In this document: piece by piece, positions 39,076 through 47,919 of the stretch
Layout: every line of letters begins with the position of its first letter
How positions within the stretch are numbered: position 1 is the stretch's first letter
Assembly (NCBI RefSeq): GCF_003992255.1
Contig: NZ_RQVA01000015.1
Span: 1 to 48,054, forward strand
Source of the DNA: F0422 sp003992255
Lineage (GTDB): Bacteria; Bacillota; Negativicutes; Veillonellales; Veillonellaceae
Direction: 5' to 3'
DNA: 48,054 nucleotides
Position numbers and translations under genes: made by a program
Notes under the pieces: generated by a model
Told to the model about the DNA's origin: nothing
Seen by the model: only the letters and a program-made list of their open reading frames with translations
Databases searched by the model: none

Positions 39076-39747
39076 TTAATGTTCTTCTGCTACAGTCATT
39101 CCTAAATAAGATGTTACCAATGTAGCAAATATAAAGGCTTGAATAATGCCAACAACTAAACTAAAACCTAACCAAATTAATGGTACACCATATGGGGCTA
39201 AATTATATAATAATTCTAGCAATATCTCCCCTGCTAAAATATTACCAAACAAACGAAATGCTAAGGTAACTGGTTTCGCCACTTCCTCCATTATATTAAT
39301 TACAATAAATGGAGCAAATGGTTTTAAATAATGTTTAAAATAGCCAGGGCCCTTAACTTTTACCCCCACAAACCAAACAATGATAGAGCTTGCCAAGGCT
39401 AACCCCAATGTCGTATTGATATCGTTCGTTGGAGATGCTAAAATATGCGGACTTGGAAGTAATCCCAATTCATTGCTAATTAAAATGAATAAGAAATACG
39501 TGAATAATACGGAACTCACTAACCCCCAATGTTTCCCTAAGCTCGGTTGCAACTGACCCGTTAAGGTTTCCAATAGGCTTTCCACCACATTTTGGACTCC
39601 TTTAGGCACCATTGATCGTCCTCGTGTGGCTAATAATGTGACTATAATAATAAATCCCATGACTAGCCACGTCATATATAAGGTATCCATATTAAAGGAC
39701 AAGCCCATCCATTGGACTACATGATGATGCCCTGCATGTAACTCCAT
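39076..39747 (-). CDS. atpB: ATP synthase a subunit
   Basis: Stator half-channel subunit of Fo. The 223-residue protein has about five hydrophobic helices; the essential Arg is in LAFRLFGNILAGE, and the last helix contains GIIQAFIFATLVTSYLGMTV. ATG 39747 has GGAGG at 7-nt spacing and is preferred over the in-frame GTG at 39753. Between atpI (31 nt) and atpE (17 nt). Confidence 0.96.
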   Translation of the reverse strand: MELHAGHHHVVQWMGLSFNMDTLYMTWLVMGFIIIVTLLATRGRSMVPKGVQNVVESLLETLTGQLQPSLGKHWGLVSSVLFTYFLFILISNELGLLPSPHILASPTNDINTTLGLALASSIIVWFVGVKVKGPGYFKHYLKPFAPFIVINIMEEVAKPVTLAFRLFGNILAGEILLELLYNLAPYGVPLIWLGFSLVVGIIQAFIFATLVTSYLGMTVAEEH

Positions 39748-39778
39748 ACACACACCTCCTTTCCTATAAAATTAATAA

Positions 39779-40147
39779 CTATTGTTTACGAGCATACAAT
39801 GCATACTCAATATATTGAAGAGGAGTAAAGATAGCAACTCCCCCTAATACACCTTTCATTGATAGAGATGGAATCTGTGTTCCTATTGCCACTAACACTA
39901 CAATAAGACTAAACCGGCTCATGGCAGCTATGCGAACTCTACGTTTCACTGTTTCCAATGACTCTTGCTGTATCTTACGCGTCTGAAATGCTAAAAAAAG
40001 AAAGTATACACCGTGAGTCATCATCCCCCATAACCAACCAGTAATGTGACTAGACCAATCGAGTAGCCATAATCCTATACTACCTAGTATAGCTACTAAC
40101 AGAATCCACAGGCAATGATTTTTTACATAGCCCCTATATTCTTTCAT
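39779..40147 (-). CDS. atpI: ATP synthase protein I
   Basis: Small membrane protein (122 residues, four hydrophobic helices) encoded upstream of atpB, the standard place for AtpI. In other bacteria it assists c-ring assembly and, together with AtpZ, has been linked to magnesium/calcium transport. Similarity to any one AtpI is weak, so the name depends largely on position. AAGGAG precedes the ATG. Nine nt after atpZ. Confidence 0.75.
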   Translation of the reverse strand: MKEYRGYVKNHCLWILLVAILGSIGLWLLDWSSHITGWLWGMMTHGVYFLFLAFQTRKIQQESLETVKRRVRIAAMSRFSLIVVLVAIGTQIPSLSMKGVLGGVAIFTPLQYIEYALYARKQ

Positions 40148-40156
40148 GAATACTCC

Positions 40157-40360
40157 TTATAACAATTGACGAATGGCACTATACAGGCCCAAAAAGCCTC
40201 CCAATAGACCACCTACAAGAATTCCCCATGGCCTTGTACCACTATATACATCTAAGGTATATCCAATTCCTACGCACAGACCAATGGAGCAAAATAGACT
40301 TACCCCTATTGTCGACGCTTTTGACACTGCCGTCCATAGTTCTGATCGCTTTTGCTCCAT
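40157..40360 (-). CDS. atpZ: AtpZ/AtpI-family small membrane protein
   Basis: A 67-residue two-helix protein heading the ATP synthase operon. The glycine-rich helices IGVSLFCSIGLCVGIGYTLD and PWGILVGGLLGGFLGLYSAI match the AtpZ family (F0F1-ATPase subunit, putative). It is thought to cooperate with AtpI in assembly or divalent-cation supply. Ribosome site GAGGTG. Confidence 0.85.
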   Translation of the reverse strand: MEQKRSELWTAVSKASTIGVSLFCSIGLCVGIGYTLDVYSGTRPWGILVGGLLGGFLGLYSAIRQLL

Positions 40361-40378
40361 ACATTCACCTCATCTAAC

Positions 40379-40415
40379 ATGGTAAATTATACCATTGATA
40401 GTTGTATTTTTATAA
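40379..40415 (-). promoter_or_regulatory. atp operon promoter region with palindrome over the -10
   Basis: On minus a perfect TATAAT (opposite 40386-40391) has only a weak -35 (TTATAA, 18-nt spacer). A perfect 6-5-6 palindrome ATGGTA-AATTA-TACCAT (40379-40395) is centred on the -10 box, a typical operator position. Confidence 0.5.
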
Positions 40416-40535
40416 TTCATAAATTTAATACATGGGAGTTCTAAACCTTTAAATGAATTGTAAATTAATTCTTTTAAGCCTTTTATTCCCCATTGAAAGT
40501 AGATATCAACTATATTATGACTTTAACGCATTCTT

Positions 40536-41687
40536 CTAATAACTTTTTCCGAAAGTTATTGGTTTATCTTGGCCTTCGAAAAATTCATGACGTAAGGCTT
40601 GCACGATTCGGTCCGAAGCAAGTCCATCGCCATAAGGATTCACTGCATTGGACATAGCTAAATAGGCTGTTTCATTCACGAGTAACTCCGTAGCCGTACG
40701 ATACACACTCTCTTTATCGGTTCCCACTAACTTTACGGTACCTGCCTCAACTGCTTCAGGACGTTCCGTAGTATCTCGTAATACGAGTACAGGTTTGCCT
40801 AGGGATGGCGCCTCTTCTTGAATACCACCAGAGTCCGTCATGATTAAATACATACGGGCCATCAAATTAGCGAATGGCTCGTACTCTAAAGGTTCTATTA
40901 AGTGCACTCGTGGCATGTCACCTAACACCTCTTGCACAATGCTGCGCACCTTTGGATTCCGATGCATAGGGAAAATCACTTCTACATCTGCCTGCTCATT
41001 GATAATATCACGAATCGCTTCGTATACATTGCGCATAGGATCGCCCAAATTTTCACGTCTATGAGTCGTCACAAGAATGACTTTGTTGTTTATATAATCA
41101 ATTTGATTCAATAGCTCTTCTTTGAAAGTATAGTCTGTTTGCACTGTTGTTTGCAGTGCATCAATGACTGTATTTCCAGTCACATACAAGTGGGCTGGGT
41201 TAATATTTTCTTTCAGCAAGTTAGATTCCGAAGTACTAGTTGGTGCAAAATGATAGCTTCCTATAGCTCCCGTCAATTTACGATTCATCTCTTCTGGGAA
41301 TGGAGAATAGATATTTCCCGTTCTAAGACCTGCTTCCACATGACCTACTGGTATCCCTTCATAAAAAGCAGCTAGCGCTCCTACAAAGGTTGTCGTCGTA
41401 TCTCCATGCACTAATACCACATCAGGTTTAGCTTCTTTCAATACCCCTTGTAACCCAAGCAAGGCCTTGCATGTCACATCATATAACGTTTGCCCTTGAC
41501 TCATAATATTTAAATCATAATCAGGTGTTATGGAAAACAAATGCAACACTTGATCTAACATCTCTCTATGCTGTGCCGTTACCGTAACAATAGACTCCAT
41601 ATCATCAGCAGCCTCTAAGGCCTTAACAACAGGTGCCATTTTAATCGCTTCAGGACGAGTCCCAAATATAGTCATGACCTTTAACAT
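40536..41687 (-). CDS. wecB: UDP-N-acetylglucosamine 2-epimerase (non-hydrolysing)
   Basis: Interconverts UDP-GlcNAc and UDP-ManNAc for surface polysaccharides. The 383-residue protein starts KVMTIFGTRPEAIKMAPVV, has VHGDTTTTF and GHVEAGLRTGNIYSPFPEEMNRKL, the VTTHRRENLG segment, and TDSGGIQEEAPSLGKPVLVLRDTTERPEA, all family signatures. ATG 41687 has GGGAGG upstream; the frame to 41750 has no site. It is separated from the atp operon by about 175 nt and has a TATAAT box opposite 41780-41785. In Gram-positive relatives the same enzyme (MnaA) often sits beside atpI/atp genes, as here. Confidence 0.95.
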   Translation of the reverse strand: MLKVMTIFGTRPEAIKMAPVVKALEAADDMESIVTVTAQHREMLDQVLHLFSITPDYDLNIMSQGQTLYDVTCKALLGLQGVLKEAKPDVVLVHGDTTTTFVGALAAFYEGIPVGHVEAGLRTGNIYSPFPEEMNRKLTGAIGSYHFAPTSTSESNLLKENINPAHLYVTGNTVIDALQTTVQTDYTFKEELLNQIDYINNKVILVTTHRRENLGDPMRNVYEAIRDIINEQADVEVIFPMHRNPKVRSIVQEVLGDMPRVHLIEPLEYEPFANLMARMYLIMTDSGGIQEEAPSLGKPVLVLRDTTERPEAVEAGTVKLVGTDKESVYRTATELLVNETAYLAMSNAVNPYGDGLASDRIVQALRHEFFEGQDKPITFGKSY

Positions 41688-42075
41688 AGTACCTCCCACA
41701 TGTCTCATGTGCGTATCATCCTTGCGAAAGCATCCATCTTTCACAAACATTCCTAAATCACTTTATTAATTACTTAATGATTATATCTATTGTAACATGT
41801 AGAAGAGTTCCATACTAGTGAAAAGAAAGGAATACAAAACAATATCAACATCTCACCAAAAAACGAGCTTAATTTTTAATGTTATGTATTGCTATATTTC
41901 TGTTATTCATAAAAAAATATATTTAAGGGGAGTCGCTATTTGATCTCCCCCTAAATATATTTAAAAAGTAAATACTGACGCTTTATATTATTTTCTGTTG
42001 AGGATTTAAATTTTTAGCGTCTTGTATTAATATAATTAGAGTAGACTACTAATCTCATATAACCAACTTATATCA
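41688..42075. other. Intergenic region potE-wecB, no gene
   Basis: AT-rich. It contains the speF-potE terminator (41911-41960) and the wecB 5' region with TATAAT opposite 41780-41785 but no good -35. No open frame with a ribosome site. Confidence 0.5.
41911..41960 (-). terminator. speF-potE operon terminator
   Basis: A 16-bp stem with one mismatch (41917-41932 with 41945-41960, 12-nt loop), followed on minus by seven T. Similar flanks and T-tail to the terminator at 14-62. Confidence 0.85.
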
Positions 42076-43401
42076 TTAAGCTGCCTCTGGTGCTTTTTCA
42101 AATTTATAAGCAACATATCCATAAATAGTCCAACCAAAGAATGTTACTAAGCTGCCATACGCCATCGCTTCTAGCCCTGATCCGTAACATGCATAGAAGC
42201 TATATGCTGTAGCGATTAAATTTACCACCGTAATCCAAAATCTCTTATTCCCAGACATCTTCACTCCAGAAATAATGAATGGTAATGCCGCCATACATAA
42301 GATATATGGAACTAAATTAGTTATAACTGCAAGGTTTGTAATTGCTTCGAATTGTTCCATCAGCTGATCACTCATGGTTGCAAAAGAAATAACCGTTTCT
42401 ATACATGTCATAATAATCATACCGATAATAGGGGCATCTGTAGATGTAACCTTTGAAAATACTTTTGGAAAGTATCCAACATCCGCAGATGCTTTCAATA
42501 CTTGTGCAGTAGTAAACTGCCATCCTAACAAGGAACCAATACAAGCTAATGCCATCAATCCTTCAACAGCTTTACCCACCCAAGGGGCGAAACATCTAGC
42601 AAAAACTAATCCAAAAGGCGCATTTGAGTTTGCGATTTCAAACGCTGGAATTATCCCCGCCATAACATTTGTAGACGCGATATATATCACTGCTGCACCT
42701 AATGTTCCTCCTAATACAGCAATTGGAACATTTTTTTCTGGATTTTCTACCGCATCAGTATTAGCACATGCAGACTCTAAACCTAAGAATGACCATAAGG
42801 TTAATGTAATAGAACTTGTTACCGCCTCTCCAAATGGAAGATTATTAACATTCCATTGGCTTACATATAATGACGGACTAAACCATATCCAACCTAATAT
42901 CGAAATAGATACTACAGGAATAATTACACCCCATACAGTAACAGATCCAATTCGCCCTGTTATTTTTGGTCCTCCAAAGTTTGCTACGCTAGTAATCCAC
43001 AACAATCCAATTGTTGCTAAACCGGTCATAAAACCATTTAAATTAACATCTAAAAATACTGCTCCATAGCCTACCGCTGAAAGCCCAATCGCAACATTGG
43101 CTACTATTAAAGAGAATGCATATGTGTAATTACACATAAAATTCCCGCCAACTCCAAATGTATTTTGGCAATATCCACCCATTCCGCCTTTTAAACGACT
43201 ATACATACCACATTGAGCAAAACAATACGCCAAACACATTGAACCTAATGCGGTTACCAACCAGGATAAAACCGATATTGTACCAACAGATGCTAATTTT
43301 GCTGGTAACATAATAATACCAGACCCCATCATATTAACTGCAGTAATAATAGTTAACTGCACTACTCCCATTTTTTTGGAACCTTCACTCACAACATTCA
43401 C
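42076..43401 (-). CDS. potE: Putrescine:ornithine antiporter
   Basis: APC-family membrane exchanger of 441 residues, swapping external ornithine for internal putrescine. It matches E. coli PotE along its whole length: KMGVVQLTIITAVNMMGSGIIMLPAKLASVGTIS (split here as a start signature), GGMGGY, ITVWGVIIPVV-like VTVWGVIIPVV, SFLGLESACANTDAVENPEKNVPIAVLGGTLGAAVIYI, and LLGWQFTTAQV. Twelve helices. The shown start is GTG (43401); a second GTG at 43392 would give the MSEGSKKMG start closer to PotE. Ninety-eight nt after speF, with a stable hairpin between. With speF it forms a proton-consuming ornithine/putrescine cycle. Confidence 0.94.
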   Translation of the reverse strand: MNVVSEGSKKMGVVQLTIITAVNMMGSGIIMLPAKLASVGTISVLSWLVTALGSMCLAYCFAQCGMYSRLKGGMGGYCQNTFGVGGNFMCNYTYAFSLIVANVAIGLSAVGYGAVFLDVNLNGFMTGLATIGLLWITSVANFGGPKITGRIGSVTVWGVIIPVVSISILGWIWFSPSLYVSQWNVNNLPFGEAVTSSITLTLWSFLGLESACANTDAVENPEKNVPIAVLGGTLGAAVIYIASTNVMAGIIPAFEIANSNAPFGLVFARCFAPWVGKAVEGLMALACIGSLLGWQFTTAQVLKASADVGYFPKVFSKVTSTDAPIIGMIIMTCIETVISFATMSDQLMEQFEAITNLAVITNLVPYILCMAALPFIISGVKMSGNKRFWITVVNLIATAYSFYACYGSGLEAMAYGSLVTFFGWTIYGYVAYKFEKAPEAA

Positions 43402-43425
43402 ATCCTCTCAGAAATATCGATATGC

Positions 43426-43447
43426 ACATGGGGGAATACCCCCATGT
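43426..43447 (-). other. Stable hairpin between speF and potE
   Basis: Perfect 9-bp GC-rich stem ACATGGGGG/CCCCCATGT with a 4-nt loop. No T-run follows on minus, so it is more likely an RNA-stability or processing element than a terminator; it could set the SpeF:PotE ratio. Confidence 0.7.
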
Positions 43448-43499
43448 AACACATCATTTGAGTGAAAAATAATCTTAAAATTCTAGTTTTAAAATTTTC

Positions 43500-45707
43500 C
43501 TATTTGTTGTACTTTTCAATTACAGATTCATCTTTCAATACATATGCAACAGCACGGGTCTTTCCATCAATTTCTTCAAAATGCACCCCTTGAATTTCAC
43601 CAGCAAATCCTGGTAAGTAATTAATTGTGTCTTCAAGAGCTTGGAAGTATTCTTTAACAGTTTCAGACCATCTTTCACCCGGATCAATAACAATAATTCC
43701 TGGAGGATAAGGAAGTGCACCTTCCAATGCTACACGACCTAAAACCTTATCTAAAGTTACTTTCTCATAGTTACCAGCAATAAACTCATGATTAGCATGC
43801 ATTGGGTTCATTGCAACTTTTGGAAGATATTCTTCTCTAAATAATCTTCGTTGCAGCTCATTTACATTACGTTGTTTATAGAAATCATGCATTTCTTGAC
43901 ATAATTGACGAATCGTATATCCTCTATATTTTTCAATATTATTTGCATAAATTTTTGGCAATACATCTTGCATTGGTGCATCTTCTTCAATTAGTTGTTC
44001 AAATCGAACTAATAAAGATACCAAGTTTTGCATTCTAGTTTTACTTTCTGCTGGTGTTAGCAAAAATAATATTGAATTCAAGTCAGATTTTTCAGGAGTT
44101 AAACCATGTTCCCTAATAAAGTTACACAACAGTCCTGCCGGAATACCAAAATCTTCATATTCACCTGTTTTGATATCAATCCCAGGTGTAGAAATAGTTA
44201 TTTTACATGGATCTAGTAAGTATTGATTTTCTGCATAATCCTTAAATTGGTGCCATCCTGCTCCTGGTTGAATACTGAAAAATTTATTGTTTGTTGCAAT
44301 TTCTTCAGTTGAATAACTTTCCCAAGGCTTTCCATCAATTTCTCTAGGAATAAATGGTTTTAGATATTTACAGTTTTCAAGTATAGATTTACGTATTTCA
44401 ATGCCTAGCTTTACTGTGTCCGCCCATAGTTTTCTACCAGCCGGCCCCTCATGAATCTTAGCATTAACATCTAGTGATGCAAAGATTGGATAGAATGGTG
44501 ATGTCGAGGCATGTAACATAAACGCATTATTAAATACATCATCATTACAATAATATGGTTTATCTTTAATATGGCTATCTTTTTTATGGATTTGAGATGC
44601 TTGAGAAAAACCCGCAAGCTGTTTATGAACAGACTGAGTTACAAGAATACCTGGATCTTCAGGCCCTAACTCTAAAAGAAGTGGGCTACAATCTTTTAAC
44701 ATTGGAATAAATTGTTCATATCCAACCCATGCAGAGTCAAATAAAATATATTCACAAAGATGTCCAATACGATCAACTACCTGACGTGCATTGTAAATAG
44801 ACCCATCATAGGTACCTAACTGAATTAGTGCTACACGGAAAGGTCTTTTAGCATCAGCTTTGTGAGGTGCTACTTCTTTCAATCTTCTTCTTAAATATTC
44901 TTCATCAAAACATTTATCATCAATGCCCCCAATAAATCCATATGGATTCCGCCCAGTTTCCAAATAAATTGGAGTGGCACCACTTTGAATTAAAGCGCCA
45001 TGATGAAGCGATTTATGGTTATTTCTATCAAAAAGAATTACGTCACCTGGATGTAATAAAGCATTAGTAACTACTTTATTCGCAGATGATGTACCATTCA
45101 ATACAAAATAGGTATAATCAGCATTAAATACTTCCGAAGCATGTTTTTCTGCATCATATGGAGCACCCTCATGAAGAAGTAAGTCTCCCATGAATACATC
45201 AGAACAACTCATATCAGATCGGAAAATATTTTCTCCAAACCAATCATACATTACACGTCCTGCTGGATGCTTCCTAAAAAATTGTCCACCATGATGACCT
45301 GGAGTAGATAAAGTTGTATAACCAGAGTCAACATAATCAATTAAATTTCCAAAGAAAGGTGGTACCATCTCTTTTTCATATTTAGTTGCCGCATCTTCAA
45401 TTTGGCGACTAAACAATTCCCGATCAAACTCGTTTACATCCATTACTCGCACACCAGCGGCTAATAAATTAACTGGAATCTCTTTTTCTGGCGACGTACG
45501 GATAACAAAGATAGGAATCCCTAGCAAAGAATCCATAATTGGATTTAATGCCTCCAACTCATTTTCTGTTACTACCACTACTCCTGTAGCTGTAAGGTCA
45601 ACTTCAAAAGACCGAATTACCTCTTCAAGTACCTCACGTTTTCGAGTAGATAACACATCAAAATGGCGCATTGCCTCTTTGCTAGAGAGAATCTTAAGTA
45701 CCTTCAT
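43500..45707 (-). CDS. speF: Inducible ornithine decarboxylase
   Basis: PLP-dependent fold-I decarboxylase converting ornithine to putrescine and CO2, consuming a proton. The 735-residue protein has the N-terminal receiver-like wing domain (1-110), the PLP domain with Lys362 in QSVHKQLAGFSQASQIHK, Asp324 (FDSAWVGYEQF) and the STPGHHGGQFFRKHPAG segment, and the C-terminal domain with PYPPGI. Choice of ornithine over lysine or arginine rests on close similarity to SpeF and on the adjacent potE. GGGAGG precedes ATG 45707. The leader contains stacked hairpins. Confidence 0.93.
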   Translation of the reverse strand: MKVLKILSSKEAMRHFDVLSTRKREVLEEVIRSFEVDLTATGVVVVTENELEALNPIMDSLLGIPIFVIRTSPEKEIPVNLLAAGVRVMDVNEFDRELFSRQIEDAATKYEKEMVPPFFGNLIDYVDSGYTTLSTPGHHGGQFFRKHPAGRVMYDWFGENIFRSDMSCSDVFMGDLLLHEGAPYDAEKHASEVFNADYTYFVLNGTSSANKVVTNALLHPGDVILFDRNNHKSLHHGALIQSGATPIYLETGRNPYGFIGGIDDKCFDEEYLRRRLKEVAPHKADAKRPFRVALIQLGTYDGSIYNARQVVDRIGHLCEYILFDSAWVGYEQFIPMLKDCSPLLLELGPEDPGILVTQSVHKQLAGFSQASQIHKKDSHIKDKPYYCNDDVFNNAFMLHASTSPFYPIFASLDVNAKIHEGPAGRKLWADTVKLGIEIRKSILENCKYLKPFIPREIDGKPWESYSTEEIATNNKFFSIQPGAGWHQFKDYAENQYLLDPCKITISTPGIDIKTGEYEDFGIPAGLLCNFIREHGLTPEKSDLNSILFLLTPAESKTRMQNLVSLLVRFEQLIEEDAPMQDVLPKIYANNIEKYRGYTIRQLCQEMHDFYKQRNVNELQRRLFREEYLPKVAMNPMHANHEFIAGNYEKVTLDKVLGRVALEGALPYPPGIIVIDPGERWSETVKEYFQALEDTINYLPGFAGEIQGVHFEEIDGKTRAVAYVLKDESVIEKYNK

Positions 45708-45755
45708 TCTGTTTTCCTCCCAATAATAAAAATAAGTTACATTGTTTCATTTTTA

Positions 45756-45778
45756 CTATAAAAGCCCGGCTTTTATAG
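45756..45778 (-). promoter_or_regulatory. Leader hairpin just upstream of speF
   Basis: Perfect 10-bp stem CTATAAAAGC/GCTTTTATAG with a 3-nt loop, about 48 nt before the speF start. May act as an attenuator or a stabilising element. Confidence 0.7.
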
Positions 45779-45795
45779 CGAAACAAATAAAAATA

Positions 45796-45817
45796 TATTA
45801 TTGATAAACCAATAATA
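45796..45817 (-). promoter_or_regulatory. AT-rich leader hairpin with T-rich tail
   Basis: TATTATTG pairs with CAATAATA around a 6-nt loop, followed on minus by ATATTTTTATTTGTTT: a weak terminator-like element inside the speF leader. Confidence 0.5.
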
Positions 45818-45915
45818 ACCTTAAAGAGTAAATAATTTGAAACTCATCAAATATATCTCTTACATTTTTATAAGTTCTCACTTGATTATCATGAGTACTA
45901 ATACTATTTAATTTA

Positions 45916-45944
45916 GTTATATCGTAAAATTAGCTATACGTCAA
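45916..45944 (-). promoter_or_regulatory. speF promoter
   Basis: On minus TTGACG (opposite 45939-45944), exactly 17-nt spacer, TATAAC (opposite 45916-45921). Predicted start near 45909, giving a leader of about 200 nt. Confidence 0.75.
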
Positions 45945-46119
45945 TAAAAATTACAAAAAAACATTTTCATTATGCAAAATTGTTATAATGATAGGTGTAT
46001 ATATATTCATAAGTACTTTTTTGCATCTATAAATATCGTAGTTTTCACTTCTACATAAATTTTTAGCCTACTTACTTCTTAGTTAAGTTATTTTAATATT
46101 TGTACCTTCTATTACACAA

Positions 46120-46152
46120 AAAAGCACTAGCTAATCAATAGCTAGTGCTTTT
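46120..46152 (-). terminator. lysS terminator
   Basis: Perfect 13-bp stem AAAAGCACTAGCT/AGCTAGTGCTTTT with a 7-nt loop, followed on minus by more T; about 77 nt past the lysS stop. Confidence 0.9.
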
Positions 46153-46228
46153 AATTTCATATATACATCCGTTATCTGATATAGAAAGGACTTAATATTA
46201 TGATTTAGAAGAACCTTCTCTAGTTCTA

Positions 46229-47746
46229 CTATTTTTCAATTTCCTCTGATTCTAACTTCACCGGTTCTGGTTTCATTAATGGGAACAATAATACATCACG
46301 GATAGATGCAGAATCAGTTAAAAACATAACCAGACGGTCAATACCAATACCCAAACCAGCTGTTGGTGGTAAACCATATTCTAAAGCTGTGACAAAGTCT
46401 TCATCCATACGATGCGCTTCATCATCACCAGCTTCACGTTCTTTTAATTGAGACTCAAAACGTTGTTTTTGATCAATTGGGTCATTTAACTCGGAGTAGC
46501 CATTAGCTACTTCACGACCATAAATGAAGATTTCAAAACGTTCTGTTGTTAATGGTTTCTCACGATTTTGTTTTGCTAATGGAGAAATCTCAACTGGATG
46601 GCCATATACAACTGTTGGTTGCATCAAGTTTTCTTCTACATATTCTTCAAAGCAAAGGTTCATGATTTTACCAATACCATCTGCATCACCATATTCAACA
46701 TTTAGACGATCTGCAATCGCACGAGCTTCGCTCAATGTTTCCACTGCATCAAAGTCTTCACCAGTATATTTTTTTATACCTTCTTGCATTGTGATACGAT
46801 TCCAAGGAGGAGTTAAATCAATATCCATACCTTGGTAATTAATTTTTGTCGTACCTAGTACTTCTTTCGCACAGTAGGATACGATACCTTCTGTTAAGGC
46901 AATAGCATCTTCAAAGTTGCCATAGGCTTGGTAGGATTCCATCATAGTAAATTCTGGATTATGACGGATAGATACACCTTCATTACGGAAAGAACGGTTG
47001 ATTTCGTATACACGTTCTAAGCCGCCTACGATCAAACGTTTTAAATATAACTCTGGAGAAATACGCATATAGATATCGATGTCCAATGCATTATGATGGG
47101 TAATGAAAGGACGTGCTGCTGCACCACCAGGGATAGCATGCATCATAGGAGTTTCTACTTCCATGAACTGATTACGATTCAAATATTCCCTAATTTTTGC
47201 AACAATTTGTGTACGCTTTGCAAAGGTCTCTCGTACACATGGATTTACAATTAAGTCTACATAGCGTTGACGATAACGAAGCTCTGTATCTTTTAAACCA
47301 TGCCATTTCTCAGGAAGTGGGCGAAGAGATTTAGAAAGTAATGTTAACTTTTCTACTTTTACTGTAACTTCTCCTTTTTGAGTTTTAAATACATGCCCTT
47401 CAATGCCAACAATATCCCCCATATCAAGCATTCTCACATACTTATAATCATTTGCACCCATTGCATCTTGCCGGAAATATACTTGAATATCACCAGACAA
47501 ATCTCGCAAGTTGGCAAATGCCGTTTTACCGTGATAACGAATAGTCATTAGCCTACCAGCTAAAACTACTGGTTGACCATCAAAATCTCGAAACTCTTCT
47601 CGAATTTGACGTGCCTTATGTTGCACAACAAATCGTTGTCCAAACGGATAAATGCCATCAGCCTCATACTGTGCCAACTTATCACGGCGTACCAACATTT
47701 GATCATTTAAGTCCAATTGTTCAGATACATGTTTTTCTTCACTCAT
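46229..47746 (-). CDS. lysS: Lysyl-tRNA synthetase, class II
   Basis: Charges tRNA-Lys. The 505-residue protein has the N-terminal OB-fold anticodon-binding domain (about 55-150, with VVLAGRLMTIRYHGKTAFANLRD), then class II motif 1 (FMEVETPMMHAIPGGAAARPF), motif 2 (YEINRSFRNEGVSIRHNPEFTMMESYQAYG) and motif 3 (GLGIGIDRLVMFLTDSASIRDVLLFP). AAAAGGAGG precedes ATG 47746. No T-box or lysine riboswitch is visible in the roughly 140-nt leader, which has one long-range hairpin. Confidence 0.97.
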   Translation of the reverse strand: MSEEKHVSEQLDLNDQMLVRRDKLAQYEADGIYPFGQRFVVQHKARQIREEFRDFDGQPVVLAGRLMTIRYHGKTAFANLRDLSGDIQVYFRQDAMGANDYKYVRMLDMGDIVGIEGHVFKTQKGEVTVKVEKLTLLSKSLRPLPEKWHGLKDTELRYRQRYVDLIVNPCVRETFAKRTQIVAKIREYLNRNQFMEVETPMMHAIPGGAAARPFITHHNALDIDIYMRISPELYLKRLIVGGLERVYEINRSFRNEGVSIRHNPEFTMMESYQAYGNFEDAIALTEGIVSYCAKEVLGTTKINYQGMDIDLTPPWNRITMQEGIKKYTGEDFDAVETLSEARAIADRLNVEYGDADGIGKIMNLCFEEYVEENLMQPTVVYGHPVEISPLAKQNREKPLTTERFEIFIYGREVANGYSELNDPIDQKQRFESQLKEREAGDDEAHRMDEDFVTALEYGLPPTAGLGIGIDRLVMFLTDSASIRDVLLFPLMKPEPVKLESEEIEK

Positions 47747-47795
47747 GATGGGCCTCCTTTTAATAATTTACCCCTTTTTGAATATGTAATATTTC

Positions 47796-47828
47796 GAAGT
47801 AGATACATCATTAGCATCTAACTACTTC
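47796..47828 (-). promoter_or_regulatory. Leader hairpin of lysS
   Basis: GAAGTAG (47796-47802) pairs with CTACTTC (47822-47828), about 50 nt before the lysS start; an alternative inner pairing TAGAT/ATCTA overlaps it. No T-run follows. Confidence 0.45.
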
Positions 47829-47890
47829 TACCTATTCACCGTTTTTAGATCAATCAGTTTAATTTTTATAGTTCGAATTAATATTAGCCT

Positions 47891-47919
47891 ATCTTAATAA
47901 TCTATGATACTAGGAACAA
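47891..47919 (-). promoter_or_regulatory. Probable lysS promoter
   Basis: On minus TTGTTC (opposite 47914-47919), 17-nt spacer, TAAGAT (opposite 47891-47896). Confidence 0.5.

Larger units (their letters stand above)
45708..46228. other. speF leader and lysS 3' region
   Basis: A 521-nt AT-rich stretch. From high to low coordinate: lysS terminator (46120-46152), about 170 nt of AT-rich DNA with an inverted CATTAT...ATAATG repeat near 45963-45985, the speF promoter (45916-45944), and a leader of about 200 nt with two hairpins. Leader mini-frames on minus include an 8-codon MSFKLFTL and a 4-codon MIIK; neither has a convincing ribosome site. Confidence 0.6.

Noticed and set aside
42374..43069. 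Long plus-strand frame (231 codons) inside potE
   Set aside because: Antisense to PotE helices; its composition simply reflects the complementary codons, and there is no ribosome site or family resemblance.
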